A model generated the notes under the pieces. It was not told the DNA's origin and did no database searches. It worked only from the letters and a program-made list of their open reading frames with translations. This document shows, piece by piece, positions 44,875 through 52,475 of a stretch of 64,000 nucleotides of DNA (the first letter of the stretch is position 1; the number at the start of each line of letters is the position of its first letter). The DNA comes from Oligoflexus sp. (GTDB lineage: Bacteria > Bdellovibrionota_B > Oligoflexia > Oligoflexales > Oligoflexaceae), in the NCBI GenBank assembly GCA_014377445.1, contig JACMPP010000030.1:1-64000 (forward strand). The letters are read 5' to 3'. Both the position numbers and the translations under genes were made by a program.

Positions 44875-46025
44875 GGTTTTTTTGCGACCTCAAGAAAGAT
44901 GGCGGCATATTTTTCGGCGATAACCCGGTTTGTGTAATTCTCGCTCACGCGGTCTTTACCAATCAGTCCGAGACGGAAGAGCAGAGCCCGATCCTGGTCG
45001 AGGCTCAGGATGCAGCGGGCGAGATCCCTGGGGTCTGCCTCTTGATGCACAAGACCTGCCGGGCCTATGACATGAGGAATTTCACCAGAGTTTGAGCCGA
45101 TCGGAACGCAGCCGCTCAGCATGGCTTCGACCAAAACACGGCCGAACTGTTCCTTCCAGTTGGAGCGCGTGTGCGAGGAGAGGAGTAAAACGTCCGCGAC
45201 CGCGAAGTATGGGTAGATGTGCAGCGATGGAACGGAACCGATCCAATGGATCAGGTCCTCAATGGCGAGAGCCTTGGCTTTCGCCCTCAATTCGGCTTCG
45301 AAAGGACCACCGCCGAGCATCATGAAATGCACGTTCCGGCCCTCGGCCTTGAGCATGGCCACGGCATCGAGCCCGTCCTGAATCCCCTTTTCTTCCACAA
45401 AACGACCCGCAAACATGAGGAGAAGGGCATCCATCGGGATTTTAAGCCTGTCGCGAATCTCCTGGCGATGACGCTCGCGACCCTGCTGGGCCTTGGTTAT
45501 GGCTTCGGCATCGGCCCCCATTTGTGGGATGACTGCGGCCGGTCCGGCAAAGCCTTTGCGACGAAGAATATCGAGCGCTTCCTGATTGCCAGTCACAGCG
45601 TAAGCGCAGTTTTTAAGGACGTAGGCTTCCATCCACGCAAAAGGCGGCGGATAGTTCTTGTCGATGTTTTGCCAGGTATGAAAAATACATCGGGCGCCGA
45701 TTTTTCGGGCTTCACGCATGACCTGAAAGGTGACAAAGGAATAGTGTTCCTCCTCGATGTTCACGATATCGGGTGCAAATTCCCGAATCGCTTCGCGCAG
45801 GCCTTGGTAAAAATGAAAATGGTTTTTGCCATTGAAAGCGATCCCGAGGGTCCGCAGCCAGTAGCTTTCGCCGGGTAGATCTTCAAAGTCCTGCCCGGCC
45901 CAGTTCTTCGGCGTGATAAGGCCGATTTCAAAACGTGGATCTTCGGCGAGAAAACGAAATTTCTGGCGATAGGCAGCAGCCACATAGGGCTTGGATATAT
46001 TGAGCACACGAATTTTTTTATTCAT
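44871..46025 (-). CDS. family 4 glycosyltransferase
   Basis: A 384-residue GT-B enzyme. The N-terminal acceptor domain (RVLNISKPYVAAAYRQKFRFLAEDPRFEIGLITPKNW) is followed by the C-terminal GT4 region with LMFAGRFVEEKGIQDGLDAVAML and EQFGRVLVEAMLSGCVPIGSNSGEIPHVIG, containing the E-x7-E signature. It overlaps genes on both sides by 4 bases (with the ligase and GT2), giving a three-gene operon. Confidence 0.94.
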   Translation of the reverse strand: MNKKIRVLNISKPYVAAAYRQKFRFLAEDPRFEIGLITPKNWAGQDFEDLPGESYWLRTLGIAFNGKNHFHFYQGLREAIREFAPDIVNIEEEHYSFVTFQVMREARKIGARCIFHTWQNIDKNYPPPFAWMEAYVLKNCAYAVTGNQEALDILRRKGFAGPAAVIPQMGADAEAITKAQQGRERHRQEIRDRLKIPMDALLLMFAGRFVEEKGIQDGLDAVAMLKAEGRNVHFMMLGGGPFEAELRAKAKALAIEDLIHWIGSVPSLHIYPYFAVADVLLLSSHTRSNWKEQFGRVLVEAMLSGCVPIGSNSGEIPHVIGPAGLVHQEADPRDLARCILSLDQDRALLFRLGLIGKDRVSENYTNRVIAEKYAAIFLEVAKKP

Positions 46026-47230
46026 GTCTCAGACTTTCGTTTGAGAGTCACCGTGCCCATGGCGTAGACCAGGGCCATCAGGGTCATCAGGGCGAAACGC
46101 ACCTCCCCGTCGAGATAGGCGTTTTGCGTCAGGCCACCCAGGAGGAGACTGATAATCGTGAGGTCCCGAATCTGTTTGATGGTCGGCGATGCGTTTTTCC
46201 AATTGAAATGAAGCGTCCCGAGCCAAAAAATAAAGGCCAGGGCCGCCGCGATTCCCCCCTCGGCAGCGATCTGGAGGATTTGGTTATGAGCCTCATAGGC
46301 TTTTTTGAAACCAGGCAAACCGATGGCTTCGTAGTAAGGGATTCGATAAGCGCGATCGAGGCTTATGCCATGGCCTAGGATGGGCCGTTCTTTTACCATA
46401 TTCCAGTGAACGATCCAAAAAGCTACGCGATCATCCGGGTAGGGACTTTCCTTCTCCTCAGAGATCATCTTGCTCGACATGCCGAGGAAGCGGCGGGAGA
46501 TTATGTTGTTGCTGCTGAAGACTCCGATCAGTCCAGCGGCCATGACGCCCGTAATGATGAGGCGCGTTCGGCCCCTAAAGTTGAAAAGTATAAATCCAAC
46601 CGCGACCAGTATGGCGACAGCCTGGGCCGTTCGCGAAGCGGAGAAATAAAGAAGAGCAAGGTTGCTCACAACAGATGCGTAGCGCCAAGGGTTTTTAAAA
46701 TCTTTGCAGAGCAGGATGAGATGAAAAGGCCAGAGCATCAGCGCGACATAGGCAAGCGTAAGAGGATGCGAGTAGAAACCTTGCGACCTTGTGTAAGACA
46801 GGCCGCGAACCACTTCAATACCTTGGATCTTCCAACCCCAGATACTTTGGGTCACGAGAACAAGGGCCCAGGCGATCATGATTCCCGCCCAAATCCTCCC
46901 AAGCTTTTCGAGACCCTCTCTCGGAATGGGTTTGGTTGCGATGAAGAGGCAAGGTACATACAACAGCGGTGAGAAGCCGAGGAAATAGGAGATCACATCC
47001 CCTACTGGATTCTTGGGATTGATCAGGGTCGCCGCCATGGGCAGGAGCGTTACGAGGAGGAGAAAAAGGAGGCTGAATCTTTCCACTTTGGAAAAACTCA
47101 TGAAAATATCCTTCAATTGCCTGCGCTTCGAAATGAAGAGGAAAAAGCTGACGATCGCTGTGGCCAGACTCTGGAGGCTCGTTCCAAAGGGCAGACAGAG
47201 CATCAGAAGCGCGAATGGAAATAGATTCAT
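46022..47230 (-). CDS. O-antigen ligase-like / polymerase membrane protein
   Basis: A 402-residue protein with about 10-12 TM helices. A large periplasmic loop contains RAYRIPYYEAIGLPGFKKAYEAHNQILQIAAEGGI, matching the Wzy/WaaL O-antigen ligase signature with a conserved HNxx(L) motif; EARI and GHG-like residues are visible before it (WNMVKERPILGHGISLD). First gene of the minus-strand operon with two glycosyltransferases. Ligase versus polymerase cannot be decided without functional data. Confidence 0.85.
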   Translation of the reverse strand: MNLFPFALLMLCLPFGTSLQSLATAIVSFFLFISKRRQLKDIFMSFSKVERFSLLFLLLVTLLPMAATLINPKNPVGDVISYFLGFSPLLYVPCLFIATKPIPREGLEKLGRIWAGIMIAWALVLVTQSIWGWKIQGIEVVRGLSYTRSQGFYSHPLTLAYVALMLWPFHLILLCKDFKNPWRYASVVSNLALLYFSASRTAQAVAILVAVGFILFNFRGRTRLIITGVMAAGLIGVFSSNNIISRRFLGMSSKMISEEKESPYPDDRVAFWIVHWNMVKERPILGHGISLDRAYRIPYYEAIGLPGFKKAYEAHNQILQIAAEGGIAAALAFIFWLGTLHFNWKNASPTIKQIRDLTIISLLLGGLTQNAYLDGEVRFALMTLMALVYAMGTVTLKRKSET

Positions 47231-47576
47231 TTAGCTTTAGCTCGCTATTCGAGGCCTGGGCCGTTTATTTTAAGAAATATTACCCTACCCCAACCCTTTC
47301 TCAGTAAAAAAAGACATCTTGCGGACATTTTCACTCTTTGCACGACAATTCATTGGACTATGAATCTAATAATATATTGAAATGATTAAGACAAGGCGAC
47401 TTTTGACCGTTTTTTTGTCAGAGATAAGGCGATTTTCCTGGGTTTTATGTGCGTTAAATAGGCATAATCCACAATTTTCCTATTTTTTGAATAGATCCGG
47501 CCATTTTGGCCTAAAATGAGCGAAGCTGTCACCAAGTGCCATCTAACTCTAAGGTCGCCAGTTTTCTGGAGGGGGT
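47231..47576. other. AT-rich intergenic stretch upstream of O-antigen ligase-like gene
   Basis: 346 bases without an ORF. It has a GGCCATTTTGGCC palindrome at about 47502-47514 and must contain the promoter of the minus-strand polysaccharide operon. Nothing else recognised. Confidence 0.4.
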
Positions 47577-47922
47577 TCAGTCGTTTGATGGAGCTTCAGG
47601 AGCTGCTTCTGCATGTGTTGATTTAGCCTGACGCTGTATCTCAGCACGAAAATGGTAAAGCGTCGAAGGTGAAACGCCGAAGGCCTGCTGACATCCTTGA
47701 TCGTATGGGTTGAGTCACGGAGCAATGTCTTCGCGAGTTGCTTTTTTTCGTCAGTATGTTTCACTGGTCGACCACCCATACGGCCTCGAGCGCGTGCCGC
47801 ATACAGGCCAGCCACTGTTCTCTCTTGAAGGCGACCGCGTTCGTGCTGAGCCAGCAATGCGAAGATACTGAATACTAAAGCCCCATCAGCACTCGTTTTC
47901 AGCAGCGTTTTCTCTAAGTCCA
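47577..47922 (-). pseudogene. serine recombinase (resolvase) remnant, C-terminal part with frameshift
   Basis: Homology starts at about 47922 with LEKTLLKTSADGALVFSIFALLAQHE, RLQERTVAGLYAARARGRMGGRP and the resolvase HTH approach (TDEKKQLAKTLLRDSTHTIKDVS). This is the C-terminal half of a Tn3-type resolvase; the catalytic Ser domain is missing, replaced by the terminator of the neighbouring gene at 47931-47964. After DVS the frame is broken. Adding one base at about 47688 restores (Q)AFGVSPSTLYHFRAEIQ and an end at TGA 47577. So the gene is both truncated and frameshifted. Confidence 0.8.
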
Positions 47923-47930
47923 ATAAAATA

Positions 47931-47964
47931 AAAAAGCTCCTCGATCCGAAGATCGAGGAGCTTT
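47931..47964. terminator. rho-independent terminator
   Basis: Perfect 14-bp stem AAAGCTCCTCGATC / GATCGAGGAGCTTT with a CGAA tetraloop and T/A-runs. It terminates the minus-strand secreted-protein gene and abuts the recombinase remnant. Confidence 0.9.
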
Positions 47965-47980
47965 CCAAGTTTAAAGTGAA

Positions 47981-48670
47981 TTAGATTCCGTTAGGCGCCT
48001 CGACAGTCAAAGGAAGCTGACCGTGGAGAAAACGTTCCACATCTGTGTAGTCGATAAAGCCGCGTTTACGACCGCCCAAGAAGCTGTAGATAAGCTTCAT
48101 CTCAGTCTTGCCCGCGAAATCGTTTTTTACACCCTGCTCGGCGCAAATGCTTTCTTTCACGGAATTGAGGTCTTCCAGTTGGAGGCGACCTTCAGCGTCC
48201 TGCAGCGAAGCCAAGGCAGCAAGAGTTCTTGCGCGGTGAGCATCGTTTACTTCAGTGCCGCCTTGAACGAAGGTAAGGCCGCATTCATGAGCGATGCCAA
48301 GAGCCGTATGGAGGGCTTCAATGTTGACGCTTCCGAACCGAGATGTACCGCTTTTTGTCTGACCACCTGAAACGGCTGTCGCAACGGTTCCACACTGAAT
48401 AACATCACAACCAAATTCTTTAGCAGCCGTTGTGATTTTCAAAACGCGGATTAACAGGGGACCAGGACCGTCTGTAGACATATCATAAATGCCTGCACGT
48501 TCCAGCATGCGGTGGAAGGGACAGAGAATTTTAGGGTTCTCTTCTCGCTCCGCATCGTCAAGGCCAGGGTGTTTCAAAACCAGCTTTGCACGACTTGCTT
48601 CAGAACTGAAACCTGTTGCAGAAGTGAAAATGAGGGAGGACAGGATGAACGACTTAAGGATAGTTTTCAA
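47981..48670 (-). CDS. secreted protein of unknown function
   Basis: A 229-residue exported protein. The start is TTG at 48670, with GGAG 6 bases upstream. Signal peptide (ILKSFILSSLIFTSATGFSSE). The mature part has NPKILCPFHRMLERAGIYD, then CGTVATAVSGGQ and RFGSVNIEALHTALGIAHECGLTFVQGGTEVND. The CPF-x-ML-x-x-AG start recalls the PCP-x-LN-x-LANHG motif of fungal-type heme-thiolate peroxidases, but the rest does not clearly match, so I leave it unassigned. Its DNA may have been affected by the neighbouring recombinase remnant. Confidence 0.65.
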   Translation of the reverse strand: MKTILKSFILSSLIFTSATGFSSEASRAKLVLKHPGLDDAEREENPKILCPFHRMLERAGIYDMSTDGPGPLLIRVLKITTAAKEFGCDVIQCGTVATAVSGGQTKSGTSRFGSVNIEALHTALGIAHECGLTFVQGGTEVNDAHRARTLAALASLQDAEGRLQLEDLNSVKESICAEQGVKNDFAGKTEMKLIYSFLGGRKRGFIDYTDVERFLHGQLPLTVEAPNGI

Positions 48671-48828
48671 AGGTAGCTCCGTAGGTACAGGATTGTCTCT
48701 CTAGGTTCAGCGAGGGCAATATACTCTTTGCGAAACCTATGCCATGCCCTTCATTGATTCGAACCAGGAAGCACTTGAACTTTTTTCCTCCAGATATCAA
48801 CCAGTTCATTTTTGCATAGATTTATTTT

Positions 48829-48847
48829 GATAGTTATTCTCATTGGT
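48829..48847. promoter_or_regulatory. possible Fur-box-like site
   Basis: GATAGTTATTCTCATTGGT matches about 12 of 19 positions of the Fur consensus. It lies between the TTG start of the secreted-protein gene and a short rightward ORF. Weak match, offered as a candidate only. Confidence 0.3.
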
Positions 48848-48893
48848 TTCTCTGTCTAAAGATTTACCAGTTGACTGGATAGAGGAGTAATTC

Positions 48894-48959
48894 ATGAAAA
48901 AAGCCCCAGGATTTCTGACCAAAGCTTTCGTCGATGCAAGTGACACAAAAATGTTCTGA
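48894..48959 (+). CDS. very short ORF (21 residues) with good ribosome binding site
   Basis: AGGAG 7 bases before ATG, then MKKAPGFLTKAFVDASDTKM and F, stop at 48957. Probably either a small peptide gene or the 5' stump of a gene cut off by the mobile-element scar that follows. A hairpin at 49021-49050 would terminate it. Confidence 0.35.
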   Translation: MKKAPGFLTKAFVDASDTKMF

Positions 48960-49013
48960 TTCGAAGTTAGCTAGCCCAACGCCAGGCGCCACAGTGCTCG
49001 GGATTTACATGAA

Positions 49014-49055
49014 ACAAAAAAGCCACGCGAACTTTTTGGGTTCTCGTGACTTTTT
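49014..49055. terminator. bidirectional hairpin/terminator
   Basis: Imperfect inverted repeat GCCACGCGAAC / GTTCTCGTGAC with T-runs on the plus side and A-run (T on minus) on the other. Located between the short ORF at 48894 and the minus-strand ORF ending at 49054. Confidence 0.6.
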
Positions 49056-49293
49056 ACACTGCGGAAAATCTTATTTTTCGGCCTCTTTTAATACAATTTC
49101 TCTTCATCGCCTCGAGTACTTTTTTCGGTCCTTTGCAAACAACCGTCGCATTCCCGAGACTGTCCGCCTTGGCACAAGAGCTCTCAGGTTTCGCAATCAA
49201 CTCCTTTTGAATAGGGAGTCGCTTCGGTGTTAAAGCCGAAGTTTCGGGCGTGGAGTCCAGGTAAGACCAACCGGGCGAAAGCAAGGTTGGCAA
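49054..49293 (-). CDS. doubtful small ORF partly antisense to IS605-like end
   Basis: Up to 79 residues with no ATG and no good start. The C-terminal part (NATVVCKGPKKVLEAMKRNCIKRGRKIRFSAV) looks protein-like and is followed by a hairpin at 49014-49055. The 5' part overlaps the hairpins of the IS605-like module. It may be the truncated 3' end of an older gene interrupted by the element. Low confidence. Confidence 0.25.
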   Translation of the reverse strand: MPTLLSPGWSYLDSTPETSALTPKRLPIQKELIAKPESSCAKADSLGNATVVCKGPKKVLEAMKRNCIKRGRKIRFSAV

Positions 49294-49385
49294 GGACTAG
49301 GAAACGTCAAGAAAGAAGAGAAAGCGAGAAGCTTCGGCTTCTAGCAAGTATCAGAAGCCTAGGGCTTTAGTCCTAGGTAGTTCAC
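49216..49385 (+). mobile_element. orphan IS200/IS605-type right end resembling an omegaRNA scaffold
   Basis: Ordered hairpins on the plus strand: CTTCGG/CCGAAG (49222-49227 / 49236-49241); outer AGTCC/GGACT with inner CCAACC/GGTTGG (49254-49298); AGAAGC-TTCG-GCTTCT (49327-49342); then the end hairpin CCTAGG-GCTTTAGT-CCTAGG (49358-49377) followed by TAGTTCAC at 49378-49385. The loop CTTTAG inside a GAAGCC...GG stem followed by TAGTTCAC is the pattern I know from right ends of IS605/IS1341 (TnpB) elements; compare the ISDra2 GACTTTAGTC hairpin. No tnpA or tnpB is present upstream. Candidate orphan omegaRNA-like module. Confidence 0.55.
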
Positions 49386-49820
49386 AGCCTTTCGCTCCCA
49401 TCCTGCTTTCTCCCCTTTATGCAGCTTTCCCCACGCTTTTCTGTCCATTAAATAAGCACCCCTATCAAAACCAGGCCCAGTCGGCCTTGCGTGATCTTTT
49501 AACCCTCTTTAAAACAGCAAAATACTGTTTTCATTGGCTTATTCAGGATTTTCAGAATGGACAATATACAGGTGTTTAATGATCAAAATAAGGGGTCCAC
49601 ATCAACAATCTTAAAAAAAGCCTATTTTTCAATCAAATTTGCACATTACATACTCAACAACACGCCCAAAATCGGTGGTGTTTGATGAAGTTAAGCAAGC
49701 AACAACAAGAGTGGTGCTTGTGCAATGCTGTTTGCTTCAAAAACTATGCATAAATCCAAATATTGTCTTTCGGACTGCCGTCGTCTGACCCAGAATTAAG
49801 GAAAGGGGGGCACAAACGGA
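49386..49820. other. AT-rich region downstream of IS605-like end
   Basis: 435 bases without an ORF of note. It has the palindrome AAAACAG-caaaata-CTGTTTT at 49511-49531, possibly an operator or weak terminator. It should also contain the promoter of the nucleotidyltransferase gene, whose ribosome binding site GGAAAGGGGGG lies at 49800-49810. Directly after TAGTTCAC the first ~20 bases would be the guide of an omegaRNA if the module is real. Confidence 0.4.
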
Positions 49821-51083
49821 ATGAATAGCTCAAAAAGTGAACAGAATGACCCTTACGATCAGAATACGGACCAAAATTACCAGGTCGCTCTCAAAGTGAT
49901 GACCATATTGGAAGACGCAGGCCAGCAAGCCCGTATGGCTGGCGGTTGCGTGCGGGACAGGCTGCTGAAACGCAGACCGAAGGACTACGACATCGCAACT
50001 TCCGCAGAACCAGACATAATTTGCTCAATTTTTAAACAGAAAGGCATCAAAACTGTTCCGACCGGAATCGATCATGGCACCATCACCGTCGTGATTGGCG
50101 GGCAAGGCATTGAGTTGACCAGTTTACGCCTTGATGTGGCAACGGATGGCAGGCGGGCCGTGGTTTCCTTTGGAAACTCCTTCCAGGACGACAGTCTCAG
50201 ACGCGATTTTACGATTAACGCGCTCTATGAAGACCTTGGGGGCAAAGTCTATGACTTTCATTCCGGTCTGGATGATTTAAAACATGGCGTTTTGCGCTTT
50301 GTGGGCGACGCTCGGACCCGAATCCGTGAAGACTACCTGCGTATCCTCAGGCTGTTTCGCTTTTGGGCGCGATTTGGATTTGAGCCCCAAGGCGATGCCC
50401 TGCTTGTCATTGCGGAAGAGGTTAGGGGGCTGGAGCAGATAAGTCAGGAGCGAAAAACGAGCGAGCTCCTCCTCATCCTGGAGTGTCCTGATTCGCAGAA
50501 AGTCCTGGCCGCCATGGCAAAAACCGGAGTTCTGAGCCAGGTTCTTGGCATCAGCACATACGCTGAACTCCCAAAAGCTAACTGGGATGCTCTTTTTTTA
50601 AACAATAAGGCGAGGGGAGCCATCGTTCGGCTCGCCTCCCTCATTATGAACTTTAACAAGAAAGAGGATCAATGGACGACAATTGCAATGCTTAAACTCT
50701 CTCGGCAGCAATCGGACGCCATTACGATTTTGCTCGATAATCTTTTACCGTCGCAGCCCGACGATCCCGCATCGGCATTCGACTGGCTTGACCGCGTCGA
50801 GTCGCAGCTTTGGGATGGAGTTTGGGATGATTTCCTTTTGCCGTCGTGGACGATCCTAAAGCCCGATCCGCGTCTCAGTATCTTGAACAAAACTTTGCTA
50901 GCGCATGCGAGCCGACGAGTCTGCACATTAAATGGACAATACTTCATAACACATCTCAAGATAAAACCCGGTCCGGAGCTGGGCACGCTCCTTCAGGATC
51001 TGAAGACGGCTTATCGCCGAGGCTTCTGGAATACGAAAGAGGAAGCTCTGGCTTTGGCAAAACGAAGGTACCGAAGCAAGTAG
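49821..51083 (+). CDS. tRNA nucleotidyltransferase / poly(A) polymerase family protein
   Basis: A 420-residue class II nucleotidyltransferase. The catalytic region MAGGCVRDRLLKRRPKDYDIAT contains GGxVRD and the metal-binding DxD of DYD. It is followed by the FGNSFQDDSLRRDFTINALYEDL motif and the VGDARTRIREDYLRILRLFRFWARF helical neck. The C-terminal domain is helical without an HD motif visible. Could be CCA-adding enzyme or poly(A) polymerase I; the two cannot be separated safely from the sequence alone. It appears monocistronic. Confidence 0.9.
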   Translation: MNSSKSEQNDPYDQNTDQNYQVALKVMTILEDAGQQARMAGGCVRDRLLKRRPKDYDIATSAEPDIICSIFKQKGIKTVPTGIDHGTITVVIGGQGIELTSLRLDVATDGRRAVVSFGNSFQDDSLRRDFTINALYEDLGGKVYDFHSGLDDLKHGVLRFVGDARTRIREDYLRILRLFRFWARFGFEPQGDALLVIAEEVRGLEQISQERKTSELLLILECPDSQKVLAAMAKTGVLSQVLGISTYAELPKANWDALFLNNKARGAIVRLASLIMNFNKKEDQWTTIAMLKLSRQQSDAITILLDNLLPSQPDDPASAFDWLDRVESQLWDGVWDDFLLPSWTILKPDPRLSILNKTLLAHASRRVCTLNGQYFITHLKIKPGPELGTLLQDLKTAYRRGFWNTKEEALALAKRRYRSK

Positions 51084-51186
51084 AGTCTTAAATCGGATAG
51101 AATAGTTAGAAGCAAAGGCCTCGCGCAGGATGGCGAGGCGGTTCTAAATCACTGCAAAAACTTTTTAGCCGACGGGGGGAAGGGTT

Positions 51187-52413
51187 GTGACCATTCAATT
51201 GGGGTATTTTGTTCCGGAATTCCCCGGCCAAACTCATATTTTCTTCTGGCGCGAAATCGAAAGACTGGAAGCTCTGGGAGCCAAGGTTCACATTGTTTCC
51301 ACGCGCAAGCCACCCCAGAAAATCACCTCGCACAGTTGGTCAGAGCAGGCAAAAGCCCGCACGATCTATCTGCTGGAACAGGTGCATCTCGGCCTGGTTT
51401 TCCAGCTCTTTACTTCAGCCTTTCGTTTTAGTCCGGTCGTCTGGATGAAATGTTTTCGCTCCATAGATCGCTCGAATTTATCGTTCAAAAGCCGCATCGA
51501 ACTCATCTTTCTCGCTCTTTTTGGAGCGCGCCTCAGCGTTATCGCCAAAGCCAAAGGCTGGGATCACCTTCATGTGCACTCCTGCGCGAACGCTGCGTAC
51601 ATTGCGCTCTTTGCCAAAATCCTCTCGGGTTTGCCCTACAGCGTGACACTCCACGGTCCCTTGAGCGACTATGGCCCCAATCAAAATGAGAAGTGGAGTC
51701 ATGCAAGCTTTGGCATTGTCATCACCCATAAACTCTTTGCCGAACTCAGAGCGGAGCTAGGGCCAGAGGCCACGAAAAACCTCTTTATTGCGCCTATGGG
51801 AGTCAATCTCGATGTCTTTCGCCGGACGGCCCCCTATCAGGCATACGAGGGCCAGGGTCCAGCTTTGCTTTACTGCGTGGGTCGCCTCAATCCTTGCAAA
51901 GGTCACGCGGATCTCATCGAAGCCGTGGCCAGGCTCAAGCATCGTGGCCTCAATGTTCATCTCAAGATCGCCGGCGAGGACGAGCTTGGCGGGAGCGGCT
52001 ATCACCAGGATTTGCAGAATTTGATCGACAAGTTAAAAGTCGGACAGGAAGTGGAATTACTGGGAGCCGTCTCTGAGCATGTGATTCGGGATGGATTGAC
52101 GAGGAGCCACGCCTTTGCCCTCGCCAGTCTCGGGGAACCCCTTGGCGTTGCGATCATGGAAGCCATGGCCCTAGAGATGCCTGTGGTAGTGACGTCGGGT
52201 GGTGGTGTGAAAGAACTTGTGGATGACGGCAAGGATGGACTCCTTGTGCCGCCTCAAAACATCGAAGAGCTGACGAAGGCTTTATCAAAACTTCTCTGCG
52301 AACCCGCCCTGGCGAGGCGGCTCGGCAGAGCTTCGCGACAGAAGATAGCTGATCATTTCCAAGACTCCCGCAGTGCCGAACTTCTTTTGAAACATGCGCA
52401 GGAGCGAGTCTGA
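51187..52413 (+). CDS. family 4 glycosyltransferase
   Basis: A 408-residue GT-B enzyme starting with GTG (GGGGGAAGGG upstream). The N-terminus IQLGYFVPEFPGQTHIFFWREIERLEALGAKVHIVSTR is typical of exopolysaccharide GT4 enzymes. The C-terminal half has LLYCVGRLNPCKGHADLIEAVA and FALASLGEPLGVAIMEAMALEMPVVVTSGGGVKELVDDG, with the EPLGVAIMEAM form of the E-x7-E motif. It stands alone with a terminator shared with the convergent iron permease. Acceptor unknown. Confidence 0.94.
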   Translation: MTIQLGYFVPEFPGQTHIFFWREIERLEALGAKVHIVSTRKPPQKITSHSWSEQAKARTIYLLEQVHLGLVFQLFTSAFRFSPVVWMKCFRSIDRSNLSFKSRIELIFLALFGARLSVIAKAKGWDHLHVHSCANAAYIALFAKILSGLPYSVTLHGPLSDYGPNQNEKWSHASFGIVITHKLFAELRAELGPEATKNLFIAPMGVNLDVFRRTAPYQAYEGQGPALLYCVGRLNPCKGHADLIEAVARLKHRGLNVHLKIAGEDELGGSGYHQDLQNLIDKLKVGQEVELLGAVSEHVIRDGLTRSHAFALASLGEPLGVAIMEAMALEMPVVVTSGGGVKELVDDGKDGLLVPPQNIEELTKALSKLLCEPALARRLGRASRQKIADHFQDSRSAELLLKHAQERV

Positions 52414-52424
52414 TCATTTAAGAT

Positions 52425-52462
52425 AAAAAGGGCGTCCCGGACCGAACCAGGACGCCCTTTTT
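52425..52462. terminator. bidirectional rho-independent terminator
   Basis: AAAAAGGGCGTCC / GGACGCCCTTTTT, 13-bp stem with T-runs on both sides, between convergent glycosyltransferase and iron permease genes. Confidence 0.92.
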
Positions 52463-52475
52463 CATTGGCGGAAGA

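Noticed and set aside
44338-45878. Plus-strand ORFs across the glycosyltransferase genes
   Set aside because: Shadows of the GT2 and GT4 frames, which overlap by ATGA in operon order.
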